Positions 1 through 6,163 of a DNA stretch of 6,649 nucleotides are shown here, one piece after another. The first letter of the stretch is position 1. Every line of letters begins with the position of its first letter. The notes under the pieces were generated by a model. That model was not told the DNA's origin. It worked only from the letters and a program-made list of their open reading frames with translations, and searched no databases. Made by a program: the position numbers and the translations under genes. The stretch is from Christensenella sp. UBA1782 (GTDB lineage: Bacteria > Bacillota > Clostridia > Christensenellales > DTU072). The stretch spans positions 8,491-15,139 of the forward strand of contig DCGI01000080.1 of NCBI GenBank assembly GCA_002315475.1. The letters run 5' to 3'.

Positions 1-1629
1 GCGGATGCCGGCTTCGTGACACTTTACGACGGCATCTTTGGCTTCGGGACGTACGGGATCGATCATGCCCGTCAGACCGATGAAAATCATTTCGTTTTCC
101 AACGCTTCGGGGGTATACTCGTTCGGCTCGACGGCGTGTTCTTTATAAGAACAGGCAAGAACGCGAAGTGCGTCGTCGGCAAGGCGTTTGTTTTCGGCAA
201 GAATGGCTTTTCGGTCGCTTTCTTGCAAAGTCCGTACCCCTTCACTTGTCAAAATTTTGGTACAAATCTTCAATATTTCGTCGGGTGCGCCTTTGGTATA
301 CTGTACTATTTTACCGTTTTCGTTATGAACGGTGGACATCATTTTTCGTCCCGAATCGAAGGGGGCTTCCCCGATACGAGGAGCTTTTTCTTTCAAAACG
401 TTCTTGTCCAAACCGTTTTTATAGGCATAGTTGACGAGAGCGCATTCGGTCGGTTCTCCGACCGCTTGACCGTTTTCCGATTCGGCGTCGGAACAAAGTG
501 CCATGCCTTTGGCGAGCAAAGCGACGTCGGGCGTGTACTCTTGCACGACGGTCATCTTGTTTTGCGTGAGGGTTCCCGTTTTATCCGAACAAATGATTTG
601 GGTGCATCCCAAAGTTTCTACGGCTGTCAATTTCCGTATGACGGCGTTCCGCTTGGACATTTTGGTGACGCCGATGGAAAGCACAATGGTAACGACGGCA
701 GCCAACCCTTCGGGAATGGCGGCAACGGCAAGAGATACGGCAATCATAAAACTGTCGATGGCGACGGCTGCGGGATCGCTCGTCAGCGTTCCGCCTTTCC
801 ACGCTTCAATCAGTTGTACCCCGAAAATCACCACGCAGATACCGATAACCAAATACGTCAGGATCTTGCTCAGTTGTGCCAGCTTGATTTGCAGAGGGGT
901 TTGTTCTTTTTCGGCTTTGGCAAGTACGGCGGCTATCTTGCCCATTTCGGTGTTCATGCCCGTTCCGGTGACGACGGCACTACCCCGTCCGTAAACGACC
1001 GTACTGCCCATATACACCATATTTTTACGGTCGCCGAGCGGAACGTCGCCTTCGCCCCCTTCTATCGGTTCCACTTGTTTGTTGACGGGAACCGATTCTC
1101 CCGTCAAGGCGGCTTCTTCTATCTTCATCGAAGCGTTTTCGATAATTCTTCCGTCGCAAGGCACCGAGTCGCCCGCTTCCAGAACAATCACGTCCCCCAC
1201 GACGAGGTCTTCGCTTTTGACGTGTTCTATCTTGCCGTCACGCAGTACTTTACTCGTAGCGGCCGTCATTTCTTTCAAAGCTTCGATGACTTGTTCGGCT
1301 TTACTCTCCTGCACCACGCCCAAAACGGAATTCAGAATAACCACGAAAAGAATCACGAATACGTCGGTAAAACTCTCGCTTTGCCCGTTTACCACGTTGT
1401 TATAAATGGTAATACCGGCACTGACCGCCGCCGCAACCAACAACATAATAATCATCGGATCGGCAAACTGGGACAGAAACTTGACGATAAAACTCGTCTT
1501 TTTCCCTTCGGCAAGTTTGTTTTTTCCGTCGCGTGCTTCTCTCTCTGCCGCTTCCTGCGTCGTCAAGCCCTTTTCGCTCGACTGCACTTCTTGAAAAACC
1601 GCTTCTTTCGACTCCAAATATTGTTTCAT
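1..1629 (-). CDS. Cation-transporting P-type ATPase, probable Ca2+ pump (C-terminus beyond window)
   Basis: Membrane pump that uses ATP to export a cation, most likely Ca2+, from the cytoplasm. The minus strand reads open from the ATG at 1629 to the window edge, giving 543 residues. Visible in order: a cation-ATPase N-terminal region (1-55); membrane helices at about 59-76 and 88-107; the actuator domain with TGES at 176-179; helices near 258-275 and 291-317, the second holding AAIPEGL with Glu307, the position of a Ca2+ ligand in SERCA-type pumps; the phosphorylation motif DKTGTLT with Asp349; and the nucleotide-binding KGAPDE with Lys446. The reading frame leaves the window just after the P-domain DPVRPE segment, before the expected TGD motif and the last membrane helices. 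The PEGL form of helix 4 favours Ca2+ over heavy-metal pumps, which carry CPC there. Na+/K+ or H+ type P2 pumps remain possible because the other ion ligands lie outside. The start is fixed by AAGGAG four bases upstream. No frameshift is seen. Confidence 0.93.
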   Translation of the reverse strand, partial: MKQYLESKEAVFQEVQSSEKGLTTQEAAEREARDGKNKLAEGKKTSFIVKFLSQFADPMIIMLLVAAAVSAGITIYNNVVNGQSESFTDVFVILFVVILNSVLGVVQESKAEQVIEALKEMTAATSKVLRDGKIEHVKSEDLVVGDVIVLEAGDSVPCDGRIIENASMKIEEAALTGESVPVNKQVEPIEGGEGDVPLGDRKNMVYMGSTVVYGRGSAVVTGTGMNTEMGKIAAVLAKAEKEQTPLQIKLAQLSKILTYLVIGICVVIFGVQLIEAWKGGTLTSDPAAVAIDSFMIAVSLAVAAIPEGLAAVVTIVLSIGVTKMSKRNAVIRKLTAVETLGCTQIICSDKTGTLTQNKMTVVQEYTPDVALLAKGMALCSDAESENGQAVGEPTECALVNYAYKNGLDKNVLKEKAPRIGEAPFDSGRKMMSTVHNENGKIVQYTKGAPDEILKICTKILTSEGVRTLQESDRKAILAENKRLADDALRVLACSYKEHAVEPNEYTPEALENEMIFIGLTGMIDPVRPEAKDAVVKCHEAGIR

Positions 1630-1633
1630 TTTG

Positions 1634-1639
1634 CTCCTT
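1634..1639 (-). promoter_or_regulatory. Ribosome binding site of the P-type ATPase
   Basis: AAGGAG on the minus strand, separated from the ATG at 1629 by four bases (CAAA). It supports this start over any internal Met. Confidence 0.8.
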
Positions 1640-1664
1640 ATATTGAAAAAATAAAGTATTATAT

Positions 1665-1694
1665 ATTATATCAAAGGAATCCCGTTTTCGTCAA
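1665..1694 (-). promoter_or_regulatory. Sigma-A type promoter of the P-type ATPase
   Basis: On the minus strand, a -35 box TTGACG (1689-1694) and a -10 box TATAAT (1665-1670) are separated by 18 bases. This predicts a start of transcription near 1658 and a 5' leader of about 28 bases with no room for a riboswitch. The ATPase can therefore be transcribed independently of the gene upstream of it (1801-3816), although I see no clear terminator between them, so read-through is also possible. Confidence 0.75.
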
Positions 1695-1724
1695 CCGTTC
1701 TTACCGTTTTGCCTGCCTTGAGAA

Positions 1725-1755
1725 TTTGCGGCAAGGAGAACCCTTTGGGTATTGC
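1725..1755. repeat. Intergenic copy of a TTTGCG...GAACCCTT motif with small hairpin
   Basis: TTTGCG (1725-1730), ten bases, then CCCTTT. This resembles two copies downstream of the symporter at 5945-5966 and 5978-5999. Here the motif can form a small hairpin: ACCC-TTT-GGGT inside an outer GCAA/TTGC pair. No T-run follows on either strand, so it is not a standard terminator. The function is unknown, and similarity among only three copies in one window is modest evidence. Confidence 0.4.
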
Positions 1756-1800
1756 TTATTGTTGAGCCGATTTTATCCCTTTCGGGAACGGGCTTGTTTT

Positions 1801-3816
1801 TTATCGTTTTCCCGTCGATTTCTTGGTGGTTTTTTTTGTCGTTTTCTCGGGTGTTTTCTTGGTTGTCTTTGCAGACGGTTTTTGGGGCGTAGGCTCTTTC
1901 GGAGCGGGAGAGCGGGTACTCTTGTGGCTACGTCCTTTCTTCTTTTTATAGGTAAAGAAGGACACCAACAAAGCAATGATTACCGCTACGACGACTAATG
2001 CGACGACGGCGATTTTTTCGGTGTCGGAAAGGACGATTTCCATATCGTCTTCCTCTTGCCTTGCGGTCTTTTCTCCGTACAGCGTTTCGTCCTTCGTAGG
2101 CGTATACGGGAAGGTGATTTTGCCGGGATTGTCGGCGGATGCGTACCAATAAAAATTGCCGTCTAAATCCTCCGCTTTTATGGCTTCTCCGTAGCGAACG
2201 TAGAGGGTGCCTTCGGCATCTCCCGATAAGGTAACGACGTATTTTCCTTTCTCCCGTTTCGAGTAGAGAATCAAACCGTTTACGGCACGCCCATCGTATT
2301 TTAGGTTCCCGTCCTCCGATAAGTAGTACCCCGTAAATACGTTTTCGCCTTCATCTTCCAACGTGGGCAATTCGCTTCCGTACGGTAAAGAGACTTCTTC
2401 TCCGTCTATCGTCAAGACAGCGTCGCTCGTCAGTTTGACGTAGTAGGTTATATCTTCGGTAACGTAAGTAGGTCGTAACACTTTTTTCCCGTAGTCGGGT
2501 GCCTCGAAAAGGTCTTCCGTTATAGTTTTTCCGTCCACCGTTTTCGGGAAAGAAAAGCTTTCTCCGTAGGCGTATTGTCGGGTGACTTCCCGATAGTTTT
2601 CTTCGTCGATATAGTCGTAGCGATACCGTATCGTTCGGGTTACGTTTTCTTCCACCGCAACGTATTCGAGCGTTACGTCTTCGGTCGGAACGTAAGGAAC
2701 GGAAACCGTTACGCCGTCTGCCTGCCATGCGTATTTCGTCCCCGCCGTCAGGCTTTTGGCAGTACCTTGTAACAAGGTCATCACCTGTTGATAACTCATC
2801 GTTTCGGTAATGCTTTCCACCGTAGCCGACGCCAAAATTTCTCCGTCGAACGTATACGTCACCGTATGCCCGACGTCAAAAAACATATCGCCGTCGCTGT
2901 CGATATATAAGTCGATAGTGCCTAATTCCTTGGTAAGATAGGTTTTCATGTTGCGCTCGGCATAATGATCCAGAGTGCTTTGTTTCGGGTGTCCGTAAGA
3001 ATTGTTTTCTCCTACGCTGATGACGGCGTATTCGGCTTGGATGGTATCTAAGAAAATCTCGCTCGACGAGGTATCCGAGCCGTGATGTCCTGCTTTTAAG
3101 ACGTCTACGTCGAGAGAACCATAGGTGTCTTCGATTTGCGAGATGAACCACGCTTCCTCTTCGGTTTCGGCATCACCGGTAAATAAGACCTTTCTGCCGC
3201 CGTATTCCAACAGACAGATGAGGGACATATTGTTGGAATCTTTTTTGCCCGTAAAACCGTCGTTGCCTGCCGAAAAAACGGTAAACTTGTATCCGTCCTT
3301 TTCTACTACGAACATACTGTCGTCTACCGTCGTGATCTCGTGCAAAATACAGTTTGGTTCCTTCTCGGCGTTTTCTTCCACCTTATGATAGGTTTGTGAG
3401 CCGTCGGGATAATCGTTATAGAAAATTTCGTTGACTTGATAAGTGGTGATTACGTTGGAAAGCATATTGATGTGGTCGGCATCGGGATGGGATACTATTA
3501 AGTAATCGATATCTCCTTTTCCGATAATACTTGCCAGGTATTCATAATACGGTGCGCTGACGGCGGTCGGAGCATAAGCGGTACTTCCGCTCCCCGCATC
3601 AATCAGCAAAACGGTGTCTTCGTTCAGTTCTACCAAAATGGAGTCGCCTTGTCCGACCGAGATGAAATGAATTTTTATGCAGTCATCGGAAATTTCGGCA
3701 GGCACGAGTGCTTCCGCCGTTTGCATCGAAAACGCAGGGAGGAAAAACAGAATCATAAGAAGCAGGCAAAAAGGGAGCCGTCTTCTCTTTCCGAAAAATT
3801 TTTGCAACTTTGTCAT
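1801..3816 (-). CDS. Secreted, membrane-anchored ComEC-like metallo-beta-lactamase fold protein
   Basis: 671 residues. A signal peptide (about 1-36) has a basic start (KRRR at 10-13), a hydrophobic core and a possible AEA cleavage site at 34-36. Residues about 47-320 form a metallo-beta-lactamase domain like the C-terminal domain of ComEC/Rec2: VGQGDS (54-59), IDAGSG (72-77), the metal site SHPDADH (109-115), TGDAE (213-217), AGHHGSD (242-248) and YGHP (274-277). Residues about 320-590 are beta-rich; 470-520 resembles the Listeria-Bacteroides (Flg_new/InlB B-repeat) family, with YG, a FTGYY core and LYSK. A membrane helix at about 601-623 is followed by KKKK and a Lys/Thr/Pro-rich tail to 671, so the enzyme domain should lie outside and the tail inside. 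None of ComEC's multi-helix competence channel is present, so this is not ComEC itself. The family includes hydrolases of phosphodiesters such as DNA or nucleotides; the substrate here is unknown. The ATG at 3816 has no good ribosome binding site, see the promoter entry. Confidence 0.88.
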   Translation of the reverse strand: MTKLQKFFGKRRRLPFCLLLMILFFLPAFSMQTAEALVPAEISDDCIKIHFISVGQGDSILVELNEDTVLLIDAGSGSTAYAPTAVSAPYYEYLASIIGKGDIDYLIVSHPDADHINMLSNVITTYQVNEIFYNDYPDGSQTYHKVEENAEKEPNCILHEITTVDDSMFVVEKDGYKFTVFSAGNDGFTGKKDSNNMSLICLLEYGGRKVLFTGDAETEEEAWFISQIEDTYGSLDVDVLKAGHHGSDTSSSEIFLDTIQAEYAVISVGENNSYGHPKQSTLDHYAERNMKTYLTKELGTIDLYIDSDGDMFFDVGHTVTYTFDGEILASATVESITETMSYQQVMTLLQGTAKSLTAGTKYAWQADGVTVSVPYVPTEDVTLEYVAVEENVTRTIRYRYDYIDEENYREVTRQYAYGESFSFPKTVDGKTITEDLFEAPDYGKKVLRPTYVTEDITYYVKLTSDAVLTIDGEEVSLPYGSELPTLEDEGENVFTGYYLSEDGNLKYDGRAVNGLILYSKREKGKYVVTLSGDAEGTLYVRYGEAIKAEDLDGNFYWYASADNPGKITFPYTPTKDETLYGEKTARQEEDDMEIVLSDTEKIAVVALVVVAVIIALLVSFFTYKKKKGRSHKSTRSPAPKEPTPQKPSAKTTKKTPEKTTKKTTKKSTGKR

Positions 3817-3825
3817 AATATCTTT

Positions 3826-3854
3826 ATTATAAAGGCAATGGAAAAGTTGTGCAA
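3826..3854 (-). promoter_or_regulatory. Sigma-A type promoter of the ComEC-like gene, predicting a leaderless mRNA
   Basis: On the minus strand, TTGCAC (3849-3854) and TATAAT (3826-3831) are separated by 17 bases. Transcription should start around 3818-3820, only a few bases before the ATG at 3816. No convincing Shine-Dalgarno sequence lies before that ATG; only a weak AAAG is present. The promoter points away from the T-box promoter, and the two -35 boxes are 28 bases apart. Confidence 0.7.
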
Positions 3855-3883
3855 TATTTTTTTACTTTTTTGGAAAAAATATT
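3853..3883. repeat. AT-rich 10-bp inverted repeat between two divergent promoters
   Basis: AATATTTTTT (3853-3862) is an exact inverted copy of AAAAAATATT (3874-3883), around an 11-base centre. The left arm touches the -35 box of the minus-strand promoter and the right arm touches the -35 box of the plus-strand promoter. A/T tracts directly upstream of -35 boxes are typical of UP elements. A dimeric regulator site is the alternative. Confidence 0.5.
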
Positions 3884-3911
3884 TGACAAACCTTTTTTCC
3901 TTTGCTATGCT
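3883..3911 (+). promoter_or_regulatory. Sigma-A type promoter of the T-box leader and symporter
   Basis: A consensus -35 box TTGACA (3883-3888) and a -10 box TATGCT (3906-3911) are separated by 17 bases. The predicted transcription start is near 3918, a short way before the first base-paired element of the T-box leader, as expected for a constitutively started, attenuation-controlled transcript. Confidence 0.85.
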
Positions 3912-4172
3912 ATTCACAACTGAATCAACAAATGCGTTGAACGAGAAGAAGTAGGCGTCGGAATCCTTGCCCAGAGAACCGTCGGTTGGTGCGAGACGGA
4001 AAAGTAACCGAAAAAGCCGAAATACACTCGGGAGCAGCTTGCCTAAAAATTTATAAATCTTTTCGGGAGAGTAACGGACTACCGAAAAAAATGAGTAAAG
4101 CAAGACGGGTTCGCCCGTTACAGCGGTAGGGACTGTTAGGTCTTGAAGAAGGCAAAGGAAACTTTGCGAAAT

Positions 4173-4204
4173 GAGGTGGTACCACGCTTGTATACGGCGT
4201 CCTC
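4173..4204 (+). promoter_or_regulatory. T-box antiterminator
   Basis: GAGG (4173-4176) pairs with CCTC (4201-4204) and ACGC (4184-4187) with GCGT (4197-4200). Between them lies the seven-base bulge TGGTACC (4177-4183). TGGT in the bulge should pair with the ACCA end of an uncharged tRNA whose discriminator base is A, which fits tRNA-Tyr. The antiterminator uses bases 4200-4204, which are also needed by the terminator stem, so the two structures exclude each other. Confidence 0.9.
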
Positions 4205-4236
4205 TGTTGTCAGCATAGCAACAGAGGATTTTTTTT
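4200..4236 (+). terminator. Intrinsic terminator of the T-box leader
   Basis: TCCTCTGTTG (4200-4209) and CAACAGAGGA (4219-4228) form a perfect 10-bp stem with a nine-base loop, followed by eight T residues (4229-4236). This is the OFF state of the riboswitch when tRNA is charged. Confidence 0.93.
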
Positions 4237-4241
4237 AGTAT

Positions 4242-4248
4242 AAGGAGG
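4242..4248 (+). promoter_or_regulatory. Ribosome binding site of the symporter
   Basis: A full AAGGAGG with a five-T spacer before the ATG at 4254. It lies just after the T-run of the leader terminator, so it is transcribed only when the T-box reads through. Confidence 0.88.
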
Positions 4249-4253
4249 TTTTT

Positions 4254-5906
4254 ATGGAAAATTTACTTTCGGCACAGACGGCAGGGGGCTTGGCTCTCAA
4301 AATCATTATGATCGTCGTCTTCTTCGGCATTATGACGGCGGTCGGCATTTATTGTCGCAAAAAAGCCACCGACGTGAACGGTTTTGTCTTGGGCGGGCGT
4401 TCGGTCGGCCCTTGGCTCACCGCTTTTGCATACGGCACTTCGTACTTTTCCGCCGTTATTTTTATCGGCTACGCCGGACAATTCGGCTATCTTTTCGGTA
4501 TCGCCAGTACGTGGATCGGCATCGGGAATGCCGTCCTCGGCAGCCTTCTTGCGTGGGTGATTCTCGGTCGGCGTACCCGCGTCATGACGCAGCACCTCGA
4601 CACCAAAACCATGCCCGACTTTTTCGGAAAGCGGTACGATTCGGTCGGCTTGAAAATTGCTTCCGCCGTCATCGTTTTTATCTTCTTGATTCCGTACACC
4701 GCCTCTCTCTTTAACGGTCTTTCCCGTTTGTTTACCGTCGTGTTCGGCTTCACCGACGAAAACCTTGCGTACATTCTTATCGTGTGCATCATGGCGATAT
4801 TGACCGGTGTTTACGTTATCGCCGGTGGTTATATGGCCACCGCCTTGAACGATTTTATTCAAGGCATCGTCATGCTCGTCGGTATCGTCGCCGTCATCGT
4901 TGCCGTCGTTTCTTCGCAAGGCGGTTTAACCGCCGCCCTCACCGCTCTCGCCACGAGCGAAACGGCGGGATGGCAATATACTTCCTTTTTCGGTGCCATG
5001 CCGATTTTCTTAGGTTTCGTCATTATCCTCACTTCTCTCGGTACTTGGGGACTGCCGCAGATGGTCGGTAAGTTTTACGCCATAAAGAGCGAAAACGATA
5101 TCAAAAAAGGCACCGTCATTTCCACGATTTTTGCCATTGTGGTAGCGGGCGGTTGCTATTTCCTCGGCGGCTTCGGACGGCTTTTCGTCAACAACCCCAC
5201 CGATTTTGACAGTATCATTCCCACCATGCTGGACAAAGCGATTTCGTCCGACTTTTTGATGGGGATTATCGTCATCCTCGTCCTTTCCGCTTCCATGTCC
5301 ACCCTTTCGAGCTTGGTCTTGACGTCCTCTTCCACCTTGACGCTCGACCTCATCAAAGGGCATATCGTCAAATCGGAAAAAATGACCGACAAGAAACAAG
5401 TTTTTATCATGCGTATTTTACTGGTCGTCTTTATCGCCATCAGTGCTACCATCGCCATCATTCAAAAATTATATAATTTCAGCGAAATTTCTTCCCTCAT
5501 GGGCGTCAGCTGGGGTGCTCTTGCCGGAGCTTTCCTCGCACCCTTCCTCTACGGCTTGTACAGTAAAAAAATCACCAAAACCGCCGTTGCGTGCGGATTC
5601 GCCACCGGTATCGTGGTGATGATGTTCTCTTTTATCTATAAACTCTGCGGAGCAACCTTTATGACGGCGGTTCTGTCTACCGGCGAAAAACTTGATTTTG
5701 CCAACTCCATCGTTATGGGCTCTCTCTGTATGATTCTGACGCTGATAGAAATACCCGTTGTCAGTGCCTTCACCTATAAATTCGAAGTCAAAAAAGGCAT
5801 CCTTCACCCCGAACAAGTCGAACGGGTCTTCTCTTGTTTCAGCGGTTTGGTAACCGTCAGTATCAAAGACTCCATCGGCAATATCGTCAAAGAAATCAAA
5901 AAATAA
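4254..5906 (+). CDS. Sodium:solute symporter (SSS family), candidate tyrosine transporter
   Basis: A 550-residue polytopic membrane protein of the SSS family (LeuT fold), which couples Na+ entry to solute uptake; relatives include PutP (proline) and PanF (pantothenate). After a first hydrophobic helix (about 13-33) comes the family segment LGGRSVGPWLTAF (46-58) with GTSYFSA (61-67), then a series of hydrophobic helices. LSASMSTLSS (344-353) matches the PutP stretch that binds Na+, with Ala346, Ser349 and Thr350 at the positions of PutP Ala337, Ser340 and Thr341. The PutP Asp55 position appears to be Tyr64 here, a difference from proline carriers by my by-eye alignment. The tail (about 512-550) is hydrophilic and ends in Lys residues. 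Length is normal for the family and the frame is intact. The start is set by AAGGAGG five bases upstream. The gene is alone in its transcript, behind a Tyr-type T-box and followed by a strong terminator. Substrate specificity comes from the T-box and not from the protein, so tyrosine is an inference. Confidence 0.93.
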   Translation: MENLLSAQTAGGLALKIIMIVVFFGIMTAVGIYCRKKATDVNGFVLGGRSVGPWLTAFAYGTSYFSAVIFIGYAGQFGYLFGIASTWIGIGNAVLGSLLAWVILGRRTRVMTQHLDTKTMPDFFGKRYDSVGLKIASAVIVFIFLIPYTASLFNGLSRLFTVVFGFTDENLAYILIVCIMAILTGVYVIAGGYMATALNDFIQGIVMLVGIVAVIVAVVSSQGGLTAALTALATSETAGWQYTSFFGAMPIFLGFVIILTSLGTWGLPQMVGKFYAIKSENDIKKGTVISTIFAIVVAGGCYFLGGFGRLFVNNPTDFDSIIPTMLDKAISSDFLMGIIVILVLSASMSTLSSLVLTSSSTLTLDLIKGHIVKSEKMTDKKQVFIMRILLVVFIAISATIAIIQKLYNFSEISSLMGVSWGALAGAFLAPFLYGLYSKKITKTAVACGFATGIVVMMFSFIYKLCGATFMTAVLSTGEKLDFANSIVMGSLCMILTLIEIPVVSAFTYKFEVKKGILHPEQVERVFSCFSGLVTVSIKDSIGNIVKEIKK

Positions 5907-5944
5907 AACTTGTAAACAGGTTCGGTTCCTATATTGCCGCCTTC

Positions 5945-5999
5945 TTTGCGTGGCAGAACCCTTCTCTTTGTTTAGCCTTTGCGGAGCGGAACCCTTTTC
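5945..5999. repeat. Two direct copies of a 22-base TTTGCG...CCCTT motif
   Basis: Copy one (5945-5966) and copy two (5978-5999) start with TTTGCG, have GAA before CCCTT, and match at 18 of 22 positions by eye, with start points 33 bases apart. The second copy forms the left arm of the symporter terminator. A more distant copy lies at 1725-1748, with two extra bases in the middle. Confidence 0.5.
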
Positions 6000-6031
6000 C
6001 TCAAAAAGGATTCCGCTCCGCATTTCTTTTT
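5981..6031 (+). terminator. Strong intrinsic terminator of the symporter gene
   Basis: GCGGAGCGGAA (5981-5991) pairs exactly with TTCCGCTCCGC (6011-6021). After one C/A mismatch, CCTTTT pairs with AAAAGG around a five-base loop, giving a stem of 17 pairs. ATTTCTTTTT follows (6022-6031). The start lies 75 bases after the symporter stop. On the other strand no T-run follows the stem, so it should act mainly on plus-strand transcripts. Confidence 0.9.
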
Positions 6032-6044
6032 CCGAAAAATTTCA

Positions 6045-6090
6045 CCGTTTCTTTATTTTGAACGGCTTTCTCCCCTTCGGTACAGGGGGA
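6045..6090. other. Weak hairpins in the gap between converging genes
   Basis: CCGTT (6045-6049) can pair with AACGG (6061-6065), and TCCCC (6071-6075) with GGGGA (6086-6090). They lie downstream of the minus-strand cyclo-ligase stop at 6164. On the minus strand the first is followed a few bases later by five T residues, so it might be a weak terminator for that gene; the second has no T-run. I see nothing else convincing between 6091 and 6163. Confidence 0.25.
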
Positions 6091-6163
6091 TACTCTCAAA
6101 CGCATCAAGAAAAAGTGCATTTTTATAGGGGGGAAGTGTCCTTCTTGCATCATGTGCCAAGTG

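Larger units (their letters stand above)
3918..4236 (+). promoter_or_regulatory. T-box riboswitch, tyrosine specifier (UAC)
   Basis: A transcriptional T-box leader that senses tRNA charging. Stem I: a lower helix CGAG (3942-3945) with CTCG (4027-4030); a specifier loop with AGTA (3950-3953) on one side and GAAA-TAC-A on the other; GGC (3954-3956) with GCC (4016-4018); AGAGA bulge (3973-3977); a terminal stem CCGTC/GACGG (3979-3983, 3995-3999) closing the loop with GGTTGGTG. The specifier is TAC at 4023-4025, in the same setting (GAAA, codon, A, helix) as the GGC of the well-known Bacillus subtilis glyQS leader. Further on, CTACCG (4079-4084) can pair with CGGTAG (4124-4129), a pseudoknot-like Stem IIA/B; ACGGG-TTCG-CCCGT (4105-4118) is a small hairpin; GCAAAG-GAAA-CTTTGC (4152-4167) fits Stem III. 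The T-box sequence AGGTGGTACCACG lies at 4174-4186. The next gene is the symporter at 4254, so low charged tRNA-Tyr should switch it on. Confidence 0.95.

Noticed and set aside
1765..1802. Terminator-like hairpin after the ComEC-like gene: AGCC/GGCT and TCCC/GGGA stems followed by a T-run on the plus strand
   Set aside because: The T-run is on the plus strand, while both flanking genes are on the minus strand. On the minus strand no T-run follows, so it cannot be called their terminator; the stem is also broken by unequal internal loops.
16..1998. A 660-codon open frame on the plus strand opposite the P-type ATPase
   Set aside because: It is in codon register with the ATPase on the other strand. 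It stays open because the ATPase uses no TTA, CTA or TCA codons here. Its translation has no recognisable domain and runs through the promoter of the ATPase into the tail of the next gene.
1801..3816. Calling the MBL gene comEC (competence channel)
   Set aside because: Only the MBL domain matches. The polytopic ComEC channel domain is absent and the protein has a signal peptide and a single C-terminal helix instead.
3649..3954. A 101-codon plus-strand frame ending in the T-box leader
   Set aside because: It runs antisense through the signal peptide of the ComEC-like gene, crosses both promoters and stops inside T-box Stem I.
4017..4019. CCG near the T-box specifier loop, which would suggest proline and match the usual PutP annotation
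   Set aside because: Its CC bases are part of the GGC/GCC helix above the specifier loop, and it lies before the conserved GAAA instead of after it. UAC is the codon in the correct position.
4263..4919. A 218-codon minus-strand frame within the symporter
   Set aside because: The plus strand encodes a clear SSS transporter there. The antisense product is a hydrophilic, Asp/His/Lys-rich sequence of the kind produced by the complement of hydrophobic codons, and it has no ribosome binding site that I can see.
5469..6023. A 184-codon minus-strand frame covering the symporter 3' end and its terminator
   Set aside because: It starts inside the terminator hairpin and its first residues merely translate the intergenic repeat; the rest is antisense to the symporter.
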